Of a stretch of DNA of 64,000 nucleotides, positions 1 through 9,074 are shown in pieces. The DNA comes from Bacteroides stercorirosoris (GTDB lineage Bacteria; Bacteroidota; Bacteroidia; Bacteroidales; Bacteroidaceae). The stretch is taken from assembly GCF_900142015.1 (NCBI RefSeq), contig NZ_FQZN01000009.1:62001-126000 (forward strand), read 5' to 3'. The notes beneath the pieces were generated by a model, which worked only from the letters and a program-made list of their open reading frames with translations, had not been told where the DNA came from and searched no databases. Within the stretch, counting starts at the first letter, position 1, and each line of letters begins with the position of its first letter. The translations under genes were made by a program, and so were the position numbers.

Positions 1-43
1 AGACAGCCAGGCTGTGAAGACGGCAAGGTTGACACTGAAATGA
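1..43 (+). CDS. 3' end of a GH3 beta-glucosidase-like gene (partial)
   Basis: Only the last 13 codons and the TGA stop (41-43) are in the window. The frame beginning at base 2 reads D-S-Q-A-V-K-T-A-R-L-T-L-K-stop. This is almost identical to the C-terminus of the GH3 enzyme ending at 9050, which finishes S-S-Q-A-V-K-T-A-R-L-T-L-K. The codons differ from that gene at many synonymous positions, so it is a diverged paralog rather than a recent copy. The rest of the gene lies left of the window. Assigning it to GH3 is an inference from this short tail and from the neighbouring GH144 gene, which mirrors the GH3/GH144 pairing seen at 6720-11263. Confidence 0.7.
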   Translation, partial: DSQAVKTARLTLK

Positions 44-153
44 TAATTTATCGAAATGAAGAACTAAGAATGAAGAATTACCTAGCGACATGCTTGCATA
101 GCGCAGCCAAATTCTTCATTCTTCATTCATCATTCTTCATTAAATTATCATTT
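39..153. repeat. Nested inverted repeat, REP-like
   Basis: The outer arms AAATGATAATTTA (39-51) and TAAATTATCATTT (141-153) are perfect reverse complements. The inner arms GAATGAAGAATT (69-80) and AATTCTTCATTC (110-121) also pair perfectly. The heptamer-like motif ATTCTTCATT occurs at 111, 118 and 132. The element fills the gap between the GH3 tail and the first GH144 gene, and its left arm overlaps the GH3 stop codon. I saw no -7/-33 promoter here, so GH144 may be co-transcribed with the gene to its left. Similar TTCTTCATT-rich palindromes are, from memory, common in Bacteroides intergenic DNA. Confidence 0.6.
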
Positions 154-186
154 ATATCATCATTCACTCATTAACCCTTTATTAAT

Positions 187-1590
187 ATGAAGCATATACC
201 TCAATACCTTTTTCCCCTCTTCTTCCTCCTCTTTCTTGGAGGCTGCAAGAACTCTAAATCCGGCAGTACCTCCCCGCTTACCGATGATGCCCTCATGGAC
301 ACTGTCCAGCGCACTACTTTCAACTACTTCTGGGAGGGTGCCGAACCCAACAGCGGTCTTGCTCCCGAACGCATCCACATGGACGGCATCTATCCCGAAA
401 AAGATCAGAACGTCGTCACCTCCGGCGGCAGTGGCTTCGGCATCATGGCCCTGATTTCCGGTATTGACCGTGGTTACATCACCCGTGCCGAAGGTCTCGC
501 CCGTATGGAAAAGATAGTTTCCTTCCTCGAAAAAGCCGACCGCTTCCACGGTGCTTATCCACACTGGTGGTATGGAGATACCGGAAAAGTGAAACCCTTC
601 GGGCAGAAAGATAACGGCGGTGACCTCGTCGAAACGGCCTTCCTCATACAAGGACTGCTTGCCGCACACCAATACTACGTCAACGGTAACGACAAAGGAG
701 TATCTCCCAAAGATTATTCTCAAGGAGATTCTTCCCAAGCCGACAGTACCCTGACAGCCCGCGAGCAATCTCTTGCCCGCCGCATCGACACTCTTTGGCG
801 TGATGTAGACTGGAACTTCTACCGTCAGGGCGACCAGAACGTCCTCTATTGGCACTGGAGTCCCGAATACGGTTGGGCTATGGACTTTCCCGTTCACGGC
901 TACAACGAATGTCTCATCATGTACATCCTTGCCGCCGCATCGCCTACTCACGGAGTTCCCGCTACCGTTTATCATGACGGTTGGGCACAAAACGGCGCTA
1001 TCGTCGAACCCCACAAAGTCGAAGGTATCGAACTCCATCTGCGTTACCAGGGCTGTGAAGCAGGCCCTCTCTTCTGGGCTCACTATTCCTTCCTCGGTCT
1101 GGACCCCACAGGGCTGAAAGACGAATACTGCGCCAGCTACTTCGACGAGATGCGCAACCTGACCCTCGTCAACCGTGCCTACTGCATCCGTAATCCGAAA
1201 CATTGGAAAGGCTTCGGTGTCGACTGTTGGGGACTGACCGCCAGCTACTCCGTCAACGGCTATGCCGCCCATATGCCGAACGAGAAAGACGATCACGGCG
1301 TCATCTCCCCCACCGCCGCCCTGTCATCCATCGTTTATACCCCGGAACAGTCCCTTGCCGTCATGCGCCATCTCTACGAAATGGGTGACAAAGTCTTTGG
1401 CCCTTACGGTTTCTACGATGCCTTCAGCGAAACGGAAAACTGGTATCCCAAACGTTATCTCGCCATCGACCAGGGCCCGATAGCCGTCATGATAGAGAAC
1501 TACCGCACCGGATTGCTATGGAAACTCTTCATGAGTCATCCGGATGTACAGGCAGGACTAAAGAAATTGGGATTCTCAATCAGCAATTAA
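187..1590 (+). CDS. GH144-type endo-beta-1,2-glucanase lipoprotein (glycoamylase-fold), copy 1
   Basis: The 467-residue protein starts with a lipoprotein signal (FFLLFLGGC, Cys near residue 20). The remainder matches the putative glucoamylase (Pfam PF10091) family that contains GH144. Recognisable segments are TFNYFWEGAEPNSGLAPER, GGSGFGIMA, HWWYGDTGKVKPFG and YLAIDQGPIAVMIENYR. The GH144 founder from Chitinophaga hydrolyses linear beta-1,2-glucan to sophoro-oligosaccharides, so this is probably a surface or periplasmic endo-enzyme. It is a close paralog of the protein at 9944-11263 but carries about 22 extra residues (GNDKGVSPKDYSQGDSSQAD region) in an otherwise colinear alignment. It is followed by two hairpins that separate it from susC. 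The beta-1,2-glucan specificity is inferred from family and context. A broader beta-glucan specificity is the main alternative. Confidence 0.8.
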   Translation: MKHIPQYLFPLFFLLFLGGCKNSKSGSTSPLTDDALMDTVQRTTFNYFWEGAEPNSGLAPERIHMDGIYPEKDQNVVTSGGSGFGIMALISGIDRGYITRAEGLARMEKIVSFLEKADRFHGAYPHWWYGDTGKVKPFGQKDNGGDLVETAFLIQGLLAAHQYYVNGNDKGVSPKDYSQGDSSQADSTLTAREQSLARRIDTLWRDVDWNFYRQGDQNVLYWHWSPEYGWAMDFPVHGYNECLIMYILAAASPTHGVPATVYHDGWAQNGAIVEPHKVEGIELHLRYQGCEAGPLFWAHYSFLGLDPTGLKDEYCASYFDEMRNLTLVNRAYCIRNPKHWKGFGVDCWGLTASYSVNGYAAHMPNEKDDHGVISPTAALSSIVYTPEQSLAVMRHLYEMGDKVFGPYGFYDAFSETENWYPKRYLAIDQGPIAVMIENYRTGLLWKLFMSHPDVQAGLKKLGFSISN

Positions 1591-1593
1591 AAC

Positions 1594-1656
1594 GAATCAG
1601 GAGTTGAAATTCATTCATAACCGCTACAGAAAGGAGGTAAATTCAACTACTGATTC
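1594..1656. repeat. Long-loop inverted repeat downstream of GH144
   Basis: Arms 1594-1608 (GAATCAGGAGTTGAA) and 1642-1656 (TTCAACTACTGATTC) pair with a single mismatch across a 33-base loop that includes AAGGAGGTAA. The element sits just after the GH144 stop codon and ahead of a conventional terminator. Its role is unknown; mRNA 3'-end protection or part of the termination region is possible. Confidence 0.6.
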
Positions 1657-1673
1657 ATATAATTAAATAAAAA

Positions 1674-1719
1674 GAAGCCGACAACAGTACACAATCCCCG
1701 TTGCCGGCTTCCGCTTTTT
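1674..1719 (+). terminator. Rho-independent terminator after GH144 copy 1
   Basis: The stem GAAGCCGACAAC (1674-1685) pairs with GTTGCCGGCTTC (1700-1711) with one internal mismatch. It is followed by CGCTTTTTC. This separates the GH144 transcript from susC. Confidence 0.75.
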
Positions 1720-1780
1720 CAAAAGTCAATCCTTACGTCCCTATCTTTATAATTCTAATAAACAACGCATTAAATCAATT

Positions 1781-1799
1781 TGAGTAGTAAATGAGTAGT
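1781..1799. promoter_or_regulatory. Direct repeat upstream of the susC promoter, candidate regulator site
   Basis: TGAGTAGT occurs at 1781-1788 and again at 1792-1799, exactly 11 bp (one helical turn) apart. The pair lies about 50 bp upstream of the putative -33 element. A tandem site on one DNA face suits activator binding, and the propeller/LuxR regulator at 11560 is the obvious candidate. Binding is inferred. Confidence 0.4.
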
Positions 1800-1847
1800 C
1801 TCCTGTTTGTTAAAAATCGGGGAGATGTATTTGTGGTGAATATCTTT

Positions 1848-1880
1848 TTTGCTTTCCGTTTCCTGAAATTCCTACATTTG
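1848..1880 (+). promoter_or_regulatory. Bacteroides-type promoter of the beta-1,2-glucan PUL
   Basis: TTTG at 1848-1851 (-33) and TACATTTG at 1873-1880 (-7, consensus TAnnTTTG) are 21 bp apart. They lie about 76 bp upstream of the susC start. The rest of the 1591-1956 gap holds the two hairpins and the direct repeat listed separately. Confidence 0.7.
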
Positions 1881-1956
1881 CGATGAAGTTGAATTCAAGC
1901 CCTGCGCAGAGCGAAGAATAAAAGAAACTGAGTTATCCACTAAAAAATTTAATGCG

Positions 1957-4900
1957 ATGAAGAGTAAGACACATCTTCTGAAAAAAGCCTCATGGCTGAA
2001 AAATCTATTATTAGCGGCATGCCTGCTATTGGTGACAATGCCGGCAATCTCCCAAACAAAAACAGTGACAGGCGTCGTAACCGATACCTCGGGTGACGCA
2101 CTGATTGGTGTATCCATCCTCGTGCAAGGTACCGGCAATGGTGTGGTTACCGACCTGGATGGTAAATATACATTAAAGGATGTTCCCGGAAACGGAACAC
2201 TCATCTTCAGCTATATAGGTATGCTGACACAGGATGTAAAGGTGAACGGACGTTCGGTCATTAATGTGACACTAAAAGAAGATTCACAGCAGTTGGAAGA
2301 GGTTATTGTTATCGGCTATGGTGCAGCAAAGGCCAAAGACCTGACAGCACCGATCACGGTAGTCAAGGGTGAAGAACTTGCAGCCGTGCCGTCGCCTACC
2401 CCAATGGCAGCCCTCCAGGGAAAAGTCCCCGGTGTCAATATTGTGAATAATGGTGCCCCGGGCGAAGGTCCTACCGTCCAAATCCGTGGTGTCGGTTCTT
2501 TCTCCAACAGCACACCGCTGTTCGTGGTAGATGGCATGTTCTATGATAACATCAACTTCCTGAACAATGCAGATATTCAGGAAATGTCTATTCTGAAAGA
2601 TGCCTCGGCAGCCGCTATTTATGGTGTACGCGCCGCAAACGGCGTCGTGCTGATTACTACCAGAAAAGGCTCACGCAACCAAAAGGCCAAGATTACATAC
2701 GATGGTTATGTAGGTATTCAGAAAGCCTCCAATGTGCTCGAACTCTGTAATGCACACGAATATGCAACCATGCTTCTCGAAGGTAACTTCGACTCCTATA
2801 AGACGCACTTCATACAGTCCATCGACAAATACGGCGGCAGTCATGACGACCCCGACTTTCACAACTGGACTTTCAAAGCAGACAATGACTGGTATGACCA
2901 GCTTTTGCGTACTGCCGCCATCACCAACCACAGTTTGAACATCAACGGTGGTTCGGAGAAAGCTGTTTATTCTGTTGGTGTGAGCTATTTGTATCAAGAC
3001 GGTATTATGGATGTTGACAACAACTATAAACGCATGAACTTCCGTGGCTCTGTCGATTATGATGCAACGAACTGGCTGAAAGTCGGCTTCAACGGCGTGT
3101 TCAGTAACTCCACCCAGCAGGTGCCCAATAACCAGGCATGGCAGAAGGCTTTCAACTGTCCGCCTATCGTAGCTCTTTATGATGACGAATTTAACGAGAA
3201 AGGTTTCCCGGATAAATTTGGCTCTCCGGACGCAATCGGTTATACGTCAAACTTCTATAATCCCATTGCAACTGCCAAATATTTCGACTCAAGCAAAGAG
3301 AATTATCAGGTACTGAGTAATTTCTATGCACAGATAGACTTCATCCCCAGTAAACTGAATTTCAAGACAAACTATTCTTATAGTTTCCTTTCCACCCAAG
3401 GCCGTGAGTTTACTCCGAAGTACTACGTAAGCAGCTGGCAGCAATCAGCCACCACCCAACTTACAAAGAACGAAAACAAGTACTATAACTATATCTGGGA
3501 CAATACCCTGACCTACAATGACCAATGGGGAAAGCACAGATTCGGTGCAATGGCAGGTTACTCCATGCGTCAGGAACAATGGCGTATGTTCGAAGGTAAA
3601 GCAAGCAACGTTCCCGATGGAGCGGATGAATATTGGTACATCAAGAACGGTGATGCGGCAGGTGCTACCGTAAAGGATGATGGCTACTGTTACAGAGGTC
3701 TTTCTTACTTTGCCCGCCTCAACTACAATTACGATGACAAATATCTGCTGATGTTTACGATGCGCGCCGACGGTTCCAGCAAGTACCAGGAACATTGGGG
3801 ATACTTCCCTTCAGTAGGTGCCGCCTGGGTTCTGTCGGAAGAATCGTTCCTGAAAGACCGGGAATGGATTGACTTCCTGAAACTGCGTGCAAGCTGGGGT
3901 AAGCTGGGTAACGACCATGTTGCGGCAAGTGATGGCTTTGCTTCTATCGCTACCGGTAACGCTGCATCCGGTGTATTCGGCAACTCTACCATTGCAGGTT
4001 ATCAGAACACTACATACTTCAGTTGGCTGAAGTGGGAAGTTGTTGAAGAGTGGAATGCCGGTGTAAACTTCATCACGCTGAACAATCGCCTGAACATTGA
4101 CGTCGATTACTATCACCGTATGACCAATAATGCCGTAATCGCTCCGCTTCTCCCGTTCAGCACCACTACCCTTGCAGGTAACTACGGTAAGATTCTCAAC
4201 TCCGGTATTGACGTAAGCGTCAACTGGAACGATAAAATCGGCAGAGATTTCTCCTATAATATAGGTGTGAATCTCTCTACCTTAAGAAATCGCGTGAAAG
4301 ACCTGAACGGCAACAGCATCATCAGAGGAGGCAAAACAGTGAATATCGTAGGAAAAGAAATGAACTCATTCTATGGATTCAAGATGATAGGCGTTTATCA
4401 AACTGATGCGGAAGTTGCCGCTGACCCTATTGCGGTTGCCAACGGCTGTGTACCGGGTGACTTGAAGTATGCCGACCTCGACGGGAATGGTGTTCTCGAC
4501 GGAAACGACCGTACCACATTGGGCTCTTATATCCCCAACTTCACTTATGGCATCAACCTCGGCCTCAATTACAAGAACCTCGACTTCCAACTGACCACTT
4601 ACGGACAGGCCGGAGCTCAGATGTTCAACCGTAAGCGTGCGCTCCGCTATTCCTCGCAAAACTATAACTTCGACCGTGCCCAATACGAAAACCGTTGGAC
4701 TGGACCAGGTTCTACAAACTCTGACCCTTCAGCTGCCGCCCTGCTGAAACCCTGGAATGTAAGCGACCAGAAGTATAGCTCTTACTTTGTAGAAAGCGCC
4801 GACTACTTCCGCATCCAGAACATTACACTCGGCTACACATTCCGTAACCTCAAGTTAGGCAACTATACCATGCCGGGCCTGCGCCTCAGTCTGACTGCCG

Positions 4901-5025
4901 ACCGTCCGTTCACCACCTTCAAGGCCAACGCATTCACTCCCGAATTGTCCGACAGCCAAGGTTGGGATACAGAAGTATATCCTTTGACATCGACTTATAC
5001 ATTAGGTTTGAGAATCGATTTCTAA
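1957..5025 (+). CDS. susC-like: SusC-family TonB-dependent outer-membrane transporter
   Basis: The 1022-residue protein has a signal peptide, then a carboxypeptidase-regulatory-like domain at about 40-115 (VTGVVTDTSGDALIGVSILV...). A plug domain follows with the TonB-box-like EEVIVIGYG and the conserved ASAAAIYGVRAANGVVLITT. The remaining ~750 residues form the beta-barrel, ending in the typical aromatic LGLRIDF. SusC proteins import oligosaccharides across the outer membrane under a SusD lid, driven by TonB. It is 28 bp upstream of susD and is followed by GH3 and GH144 genes, so the imported substrate is probably beta-1,2-gluco-oligosaccharide. Its own promoter is seen at 1848-1880. The family call is secure; the substrate is inferred. 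Confidence 0.95.
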   Translation: MKSKTHLLKKASWLKNLLLAACLLLVTMPAISQTKTVTGVVTDTSGDALIGVSILVQGTGNGVVTDLDGKYTLKDVPGNGTLIFSYIGMLTQDVKVNGRSVINVTLKEDSQQLEEVIVIGYGAAKAKDLTAPITVVKGEELAAVPSPTPMAALQGKVPGVNIVNNGAPGEGPTVQIRGVGSFSNSTPLFVVDGMFYDNINFLNNADIQEMSILKDASAAAIYGVRAANGVVLITTRKGSRNQKAKITYDGYVGIQKASNVLELCNAHEYATMLLEGNFDSYKTHFIQSIDKYGGSHDDPDFHNWTFKADNDWYDQLLRTAAITNHSLNINGGSEKAVYSVGVSYLYQDGIMDVDNNYKRMNFRGSVDYDATNWLKVGFNGVFSNSTQQVPNNQAWQKAFNCPPIVALYDDEFNEKGFPDKFGSPDAIGYTSNFYNPIATAKYFDSSKENYQVLSNFYAQIDFIPSKLNFKTNYSYSFLSTQGREFTPKYYVSSWQQSATTQLTKNENKYYNYIWDNTLTYNDQWGKHRFGAMAGYSMRQEQWRMFEGKASNVPDGADEYWYIKNGDAAGATVKDDGYCYRGLSYFARLNYNYDDKYLLMFTMRADGSSKYQEHWGYFPSVGAAWVLSEESFLKDREWIDFLKLRASWGKLGNDHVAASDGFASIATGNAASGVFGNSTIAGYQNTTYFSWLKWEVVEEWNAGVNFITLNNRLNIDVDYYHRMTNNAVIAPLLPFSTTTLAGNYGKILNSGIDVSVNWNDKIGRDFSYNIGVNLSTLRNRVKDLNGNSIIRGGKTVNIVGKEMNSFYGFKMIGVYQTDAEVAADPIAVANGCVPGDLKYADLDGNGVLDGNDRTTLGSYIPNFTYGINLGLNYKNLDFQLTTYGQAGAQMFNRKRALRYSSQNYNFDRAQYENRWTGPGSTNSDPSAAALLKPWNVSDQKYSSYFVESADYFRIQNITLGYTFRNLKLGNYTMPGLRLSLTADRPFTTFKANAFTPELSDSQGWDTEVYPLTSTYTLGLRIDF

Positions 5026-5053
5026 GAAATAACCCATTAATAATTTAGAACAA

Positions 5054-6520
5054 ATGAAAACATTAATAAGACCTTTCATATTTATAGTGTCCGCCCTGAT
5101 GGTGTTATCATTCGCATCCTGCAATGGTTTTCTGGATAAAGAGCCCGAAGGTAAAGTTCCGGAGGAGAAGGTGGATTATACCAATATCAGTAATATGTAC
5201 CAACCGGTATCAGGTGTGTATGCAAAGATCCGTACCAGCGGTTTGCACTGGGTGATTTGGGAAATTACGACCATCCGCGACCAGGACGTATTCAGCGGCC
5301 AATGGAATGGCAGCGACTATTACAACCTGAGCGAATATAAGTACAACGATTCTTTCTGGGGATTCAATGAGTTGTGGATGCAATACTACAACATTATCAA
5401 AACCGCCAACGCGGCCATCGAGTCGCTGGACTTATACGCTGAGAATATCACCAACGATAACGATATGAAGAATTACAAGGCCTATCGTGGTGAAGTGATG
5501 TTCATGCGTGCCTATGCTTACTACCGTCTGGTTCAGGCTTTCGGTCCCGTCACTATTCTTCGTGACAATAATCAGGTTGATTTGAGCCGTTCCACTGCCA
5601 ACGCGGTAAACAAATACGCATTGGAAGATTTGCAGTACGGCATGGACAATATGCCGCGCATCCGTCCCAATCAAAGTGAACACAAGGGAGCCGTAACAGC
5701 TTTTTCCGCTGCTATGCTGGCTGCTAAGATCCATCTGAACATGGGTAACTATGCAAAGGTGGAAGAACTGACGGACGACATTATCGAGCATGGTAACTTC
5801 TCACTCTATCCCGACTTCTATCAATTGTTCAAGATTCCCGGAAAACTTTGTGACGAGTCTATGTTCGAATGCCAGATGACCGACTTCGGCAATGGTTCAG
5901 GTGATTTGATTGACGGCGACCAGTGGTTTGTTTGCCAGGGTCCCAACAATTCCGGTAGCGACATCAGTGGCTGGGGAGATTGCGGAATCCTTAAATCCTT
6001 CCGTGACTGGGCATATGCCCGTGGAGAGACGATACGCGCCACCACTTCGTTCCTACTGGCAGATTCAACCACACCGGACGGCGATTATATCCGTGCTCAG
6101 GTAGACCCAAAGAAAACTGACTGTTGGAACGGAAAGGCTTATACCCCACTCAACCAGCTGACTCCGGGCCGCACGAAATATGGCACAAACAACAATGCCC
6201 GCATTTTCCGCTATGCCGATGTACTGCTGATGAATGCCGAAGCCAAAATAAAGAATGGCAAGAGTGGTGACGCCCCGTTCAATGAAGTAAGAAGACGCGC
6301 ACAGATGCCGGAACTTACCAATGTAACCTTCCAACAGGTTATTGATGAACGCCGCATGGAACTGGTGTGCGAATGGGGTGAACGTTACAACGACCTTGTA
6401 CGCACCGGTCTGGCTAAGACAGAATTGAAGGGATGGTCGGAAGACAAGGCACTTTTACCGCTTCCTTTCAACCAGTACACTCAGATTCCTGATTTACTGA
6501 AAGAGCCTAAAGATGAATAA
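5054..6520 (+). CDS. susD-like: SusD-family surface glycan-binding lipoprotein
   Basis: The 488-residue protein has a lipobox FASC near residue 23, followed by NGFLDKEPEGKVPEE, the usual SusD N-terminus. Tetratricopeptide-like helices include FMRAYAYYRLVQAFGPV and MLAAKIHLNMGNYAKVEEL. The C-terminal half contains RIFRYADVLLMNAEA and FQQVIDERRMELVCEWGERYNDLVRTG, both hallmark RagB/SusD segments. SusD caps the SusC channel at the cell surface and binds the glycan. It is in an operon with susC (28 bp gap). It is separated from the downstream GH3 gene by 199 bp that contain a REP-like hairpin, which may lower enzyme expression relative to the transporter. Confidence 0.95.
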   Translation: MKTLIRPFIFIVSALMVLSFASCNGFLDKEPEGKVPEEKVDYTNISNMYQPVSGVYAKIRTSGLHWVIWEITTIRDQDVFSGQWNGSDYYNLSEYKYNDSFWGFNELWMQYYNIIKTANAAIESLDLYAENITNDNDMKNYKAYRGEVMFMRAYAYYRLVQAFGPVTILRDNNQVDLSRSTANAVNKYALEDLQYGMDNMPRIRPNQSEHKGAVTAFSAAMLAAKIHLNMGNYAKVEELTDDIIEHGNFSLYPDFYQLFKIPGKLCDESMFECQMTDFGNGSGDLIDGDQWFVCQGPNNSGSDISGWGDCGILKSFRDWAYARGETIRATTSFLLADSTTPDGDYIRAQVDPKKTDCWNGKAYTPLNQLTPGRTKYGTNNNARIFRYADVLLMNAEAKIKNGKSGDAPFNEVRRRAQMPELTNVTFQQVIDERRMELVCEWGERYNDLVRTGLAKTELKGWSEDKALLPLPFNQYTQIPDLLKEPKDE

Positions 6521-6609
6521 ATATTCGTTGGCAGAATCAATACAGCACGTTGATATCCGAATTCCCCTACCAACGGAGGAGTTTCCAAGAGTCTGATAAA
6601 CGTATCATT

Positions 6610-6680
6610 CTGTCATCCTAAACGTTGTCGAAGAATCTCTTCTCAATATTCAAGAGAGTAGATTCTTCACTTCGTTCAGA
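6610..6680. repeat. REP-like hairpin between susD and GH3
   Basis: Arms GAAGAATCT (6630-6638) and AGATTCTTC (6660-6668) are perfect. They are bordered by TCTGTCATCCTAAACG on the left and ACTTCGTTCAGA on the right, whose AACG/CGTT cores also pair. The pattern resembles a palindromic repeat that I recall as widespread in Bacteroidetes intergenic DNA. Here it lies inside the PUL operon, where it could act as an mRNA-stability or attenuation element. Confidence 0.6.
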
Positions 6681-6719
6681 TACTTCAACTTGAGATATTT
6701 CAAATTATAACATATAGGT

Positions 6720-9050
6720 ATGAAAAAAAGAGCATTATTTATAGCTTTCTCTTTATCCGCTCTGATGACAACGGCCATGCCGGGGAAAAACAACCCGAAA
6801 GATACCCCCCGGGAGATGGACAAGTTCGTAACGGAACTGATGAAGAAAATGACCGTAGAAGAGAAAATCGGCCAGCTGAACTTGCCCGTGACCGGAGAAA
6901 TCACCACCGGACAGGCACAAAGCAGCGACGTTGCCAAAAAGATTGAACAAGGACTGGTAGGCGGCCTCTTCAACTTGAAAGGAGTGGATAAAATCCGTGA
7001 TGTACAAAAGCTGGCAGTAGAGAAATCACGCCTCGGCATCCCTCTGCTGTTCGGTATGGACGTAGTGCATGGCTACGAAACCATCTTCCCCATCCCACTG
7101 GGGCTCTCCTGTTCATGGGACATGGCTGCTATCGAGCAATCGGCCCGCATTGCAGCTACAGAAGCCAGTGCCGACGGCATCTCATGGACATTCAGTCCAA
7201 TGGTGGACATCAGCCGTGACCCGCGGTGGGGACGCGTCAGCGAGGGTAATGGCGAAGACCCGTTCCTGGGAGGAGCCATCGCACGGGCAATGGTATTAGG
7301 TTATCAGGGTGCAGACCTCGACAATCAGCTGAAACATAACAATGAAATCATGGCCTGCGTAAAGCACTTTGCCCTATATGGTGCAGGAGAAGCCGGACGC
7401 GATTACAATACGGTGGACATGAGCCGCAACCGTATGTTCAATGAATATCTGTACCCTTACCAGGCGGCTGTGGATGCAGGGGTAGGCAGCGTGATGGCCT
7501 CTTTCAACGAAATAGACGGTGTGCCCGCCACAGCCAACAAATGGTTGATGACGGACGTGCTTCGCAAGCAATGGGGTTTCAACGGTTTTGTTGTTACAGA
7601 CTTTACCGGCATTGCCGAAATGGTTGCGCACGGCATCGGTGATTTGCAGACCGTTTCCGCACGCGCACTCAATGCAGGCGTGGATATGGATATGGTGAGC
7701 GCAGGCTTTGTAGGCACTGTCAAGAAATCCATTGACGAAGGCAAAATCAGCATGGAAACACTGGACACGGCATGCCGCCGCATACTCGAAGCCAAATACA
7801 AACTGGGCTTGTTTGATAATCCATACAAATACTGCGACCTGAAACGTCCCGCACGTGAAATCTTCACCAAAGAACATCGTGAGGCAGCCCGGCGGATTGC
7901 CGGTGAGAGTTTCGTTCTGCTAAAGAATGGCAGCATACATCCGGGCTCTGCCGAACCTCTCCTCCCCCTCAAGAAAGAAGGTACGGTTGCCGTCATCGGC
8001 CCCCTGGCAAATACCCGCAGCAATATGCCGGGAACATGGAGTGTAGCCGCCCGCCTCAACGATTATCCTTCCGTATACGAAGGACTGAAGGAAATGATGG
8101 CAGGCAAGGTGAACATCACTTACGCCAAAGGCAGTAACCTCATCAGCGACGCAGCCTATGAGGAACGTGCCACGATGTTCGGCCGTTCGCTGAACCGCGA
8201 CAATCGCACGGATAAGGAAATGCTGGACGAGGCGTTGAAAGTAGCCGCCGGTGCCGATGTTATTGTTGCCGCACTGGGTGAATCTTCCGAAATGACCGGT
8301 GAGAGTTCAAGCCGTACCGACCTGAATATTCCCGATGTACAGCGCACTTTACTCGAAGCCTTGCTGAAAACAGGAAAGCCTGTTGTACTCACCCTCTTTA
8401 CCGGCCGCCCGCTGACGCTCGTCTGGGAACAGGAGAATGTACCTGCCATCCTGAATGTATGGTTCGGCGGAAGTGAAGCCGCATACGCTATCGGTGACGT
8501 ACTGTTTGGCGACGTAAACCCAAGTGGCAAGCTGACAATGACATTCCCGAAGAATGTGGGACAGATACCTTTGTTCTATAATCACAAGAATACCGGACGC
8601 CCACTGGCAGAAGGCAAATGGTTCGAGAAGTTCCGCAGCAATTATCTGGATGTGGATAACGAACCGCTGTATCCGTTTGGCTACGGTTTGTCATACACCA
8701 CTTTCCGGTACAGTGACATCACTCTGGATAAAACGGTTATGGGACAAGACGGCTCCGTCACTGCCACAGTCAGCGTAACCAACACCGGCAAACGCGACGG
8801 TGCGGAAGTCGTACAGCTCTACATCCGCGACCTTGTAGGAAGCATCACCCGCCCGGTAAAGGAGTTGAAAGGCTTCGAGAAAGTCTTCATCAAAGCCGGC
8901 GAAAGCAAGACGATATCTTTCAAGATAACTCCTGAATTATTACGTTTCTACGACTACGACCTCAATCATGTGGCCGAACCGGGAGACTTCAACATAATGA
9001 TCGGCGGTAGCAGCCAAGCAGTAAAAACAGCACGATTGACCCTAAAATAA
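6720..9050 (+). CDS. GH3 beta-glucosidase, probably sophoro-oligosaccharide specific
   Basis: The 776-residue protein has a signal peptide (MKKRALFIAFSLSALMTTAM). The GH3 N-terminal barrel contains FGMDVVHGYETIFPIPLG and DPRWGR, and a nucleophile region GFVVTDFTG with Asp near 294. The alpha/beta sandwich domain carries GESSEMTGESSSRTDL, where a Glu near 528 matches the general acid of BglX-like enzymes. A fibronectin-III-like C-terminal domain follows. The arrangement (GH3 beside GH144 in a SusC/D locus) is the one I recall for the Bacteroides thetaiotaomicron sophorose-active GH3 BT_3567. The likely role is release of glucose from sophorose and longer beta-1,2-oligomers in the periplasm. 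The C-terminus is nearly identical to the partial gene at 1-43. Specificity is inferred; other beta-glucan linkages are possible. Confidence 0.88.
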   Translation: MKKRALFIAFSLSALMTTAMPGKNNPKDTPREMDKFVTELMKKMTVEEKIGQLNLPVTGEITTGQAQSSDVAKKIEQGLVGGLFNLKGVDKIRDVQKLAVEKSRLGIPLLFGMDVVHGYETIFPIPLGLSCSWDMAAIEQSARIAATEASADGISWTFSPMVDISRDPRWGRVSEGNGEDPFLGGAIARAMVLGYQGADLDNQLKHNNEIMACVKHFALYGAGEAGRDYNTVDMSRNRMFNEYLYPYQAAVDAGVGSVMASFNEIDGVPATANKWLMTDVLRKQWGFNGFVVTDFTGIAEMVAHGIGDLQTVSARALNAGVDMDMVSAGFVGTVKKSIDEGKISMETLDTACRRILEAKYKLGLFDNPYKYCDLKRPAREIFTKEHREAARRIAGESFVLLKNGSIHPGSAEPLLPLKKEGTVAVIGPLANTRSNMPGTWSVAARLNDYPSVYEGLKEMMAGKVNITYAKGSNLISDAAYEERATMFGRSLNRDNRTDKEMLDEALKVAAGADVIVAALGESSEMTGESSSRTDLNIPDVQRTLLEALLKTGKPVVLTLFTGRPLTLVWEQENVPAILNVWFGGSEAAYAIGDVLFGDVNPSGKLTMTFPKNVGQIPLFYNHKNTGRPLAEGKWFEKFRSNYLDVDNEPLYPFGYGLSYTTFRYSDITLDKTVMGQDGSVTATVSVTNTGKRDGAEVVQLYIRDLVGSITRPVKELKGFEKVFIKAGESKTISFKITPELLRFYDYDLNHVAEPGDFNIMIGGSSQAVKTARLTLK

Positions 9051-9074
9051 TTACTCAATTAAAAACAAGAAAAC

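Noticed and set aside
160..1296. 378-codon open frame on the - strand across GH144 copy 1
   Set aside because: It is a shadow of the real + strand gene. The same kind of antisense frame appears at 9965-10957 over copy 2, as expected from the codon bias of a GC-rich coding strand.
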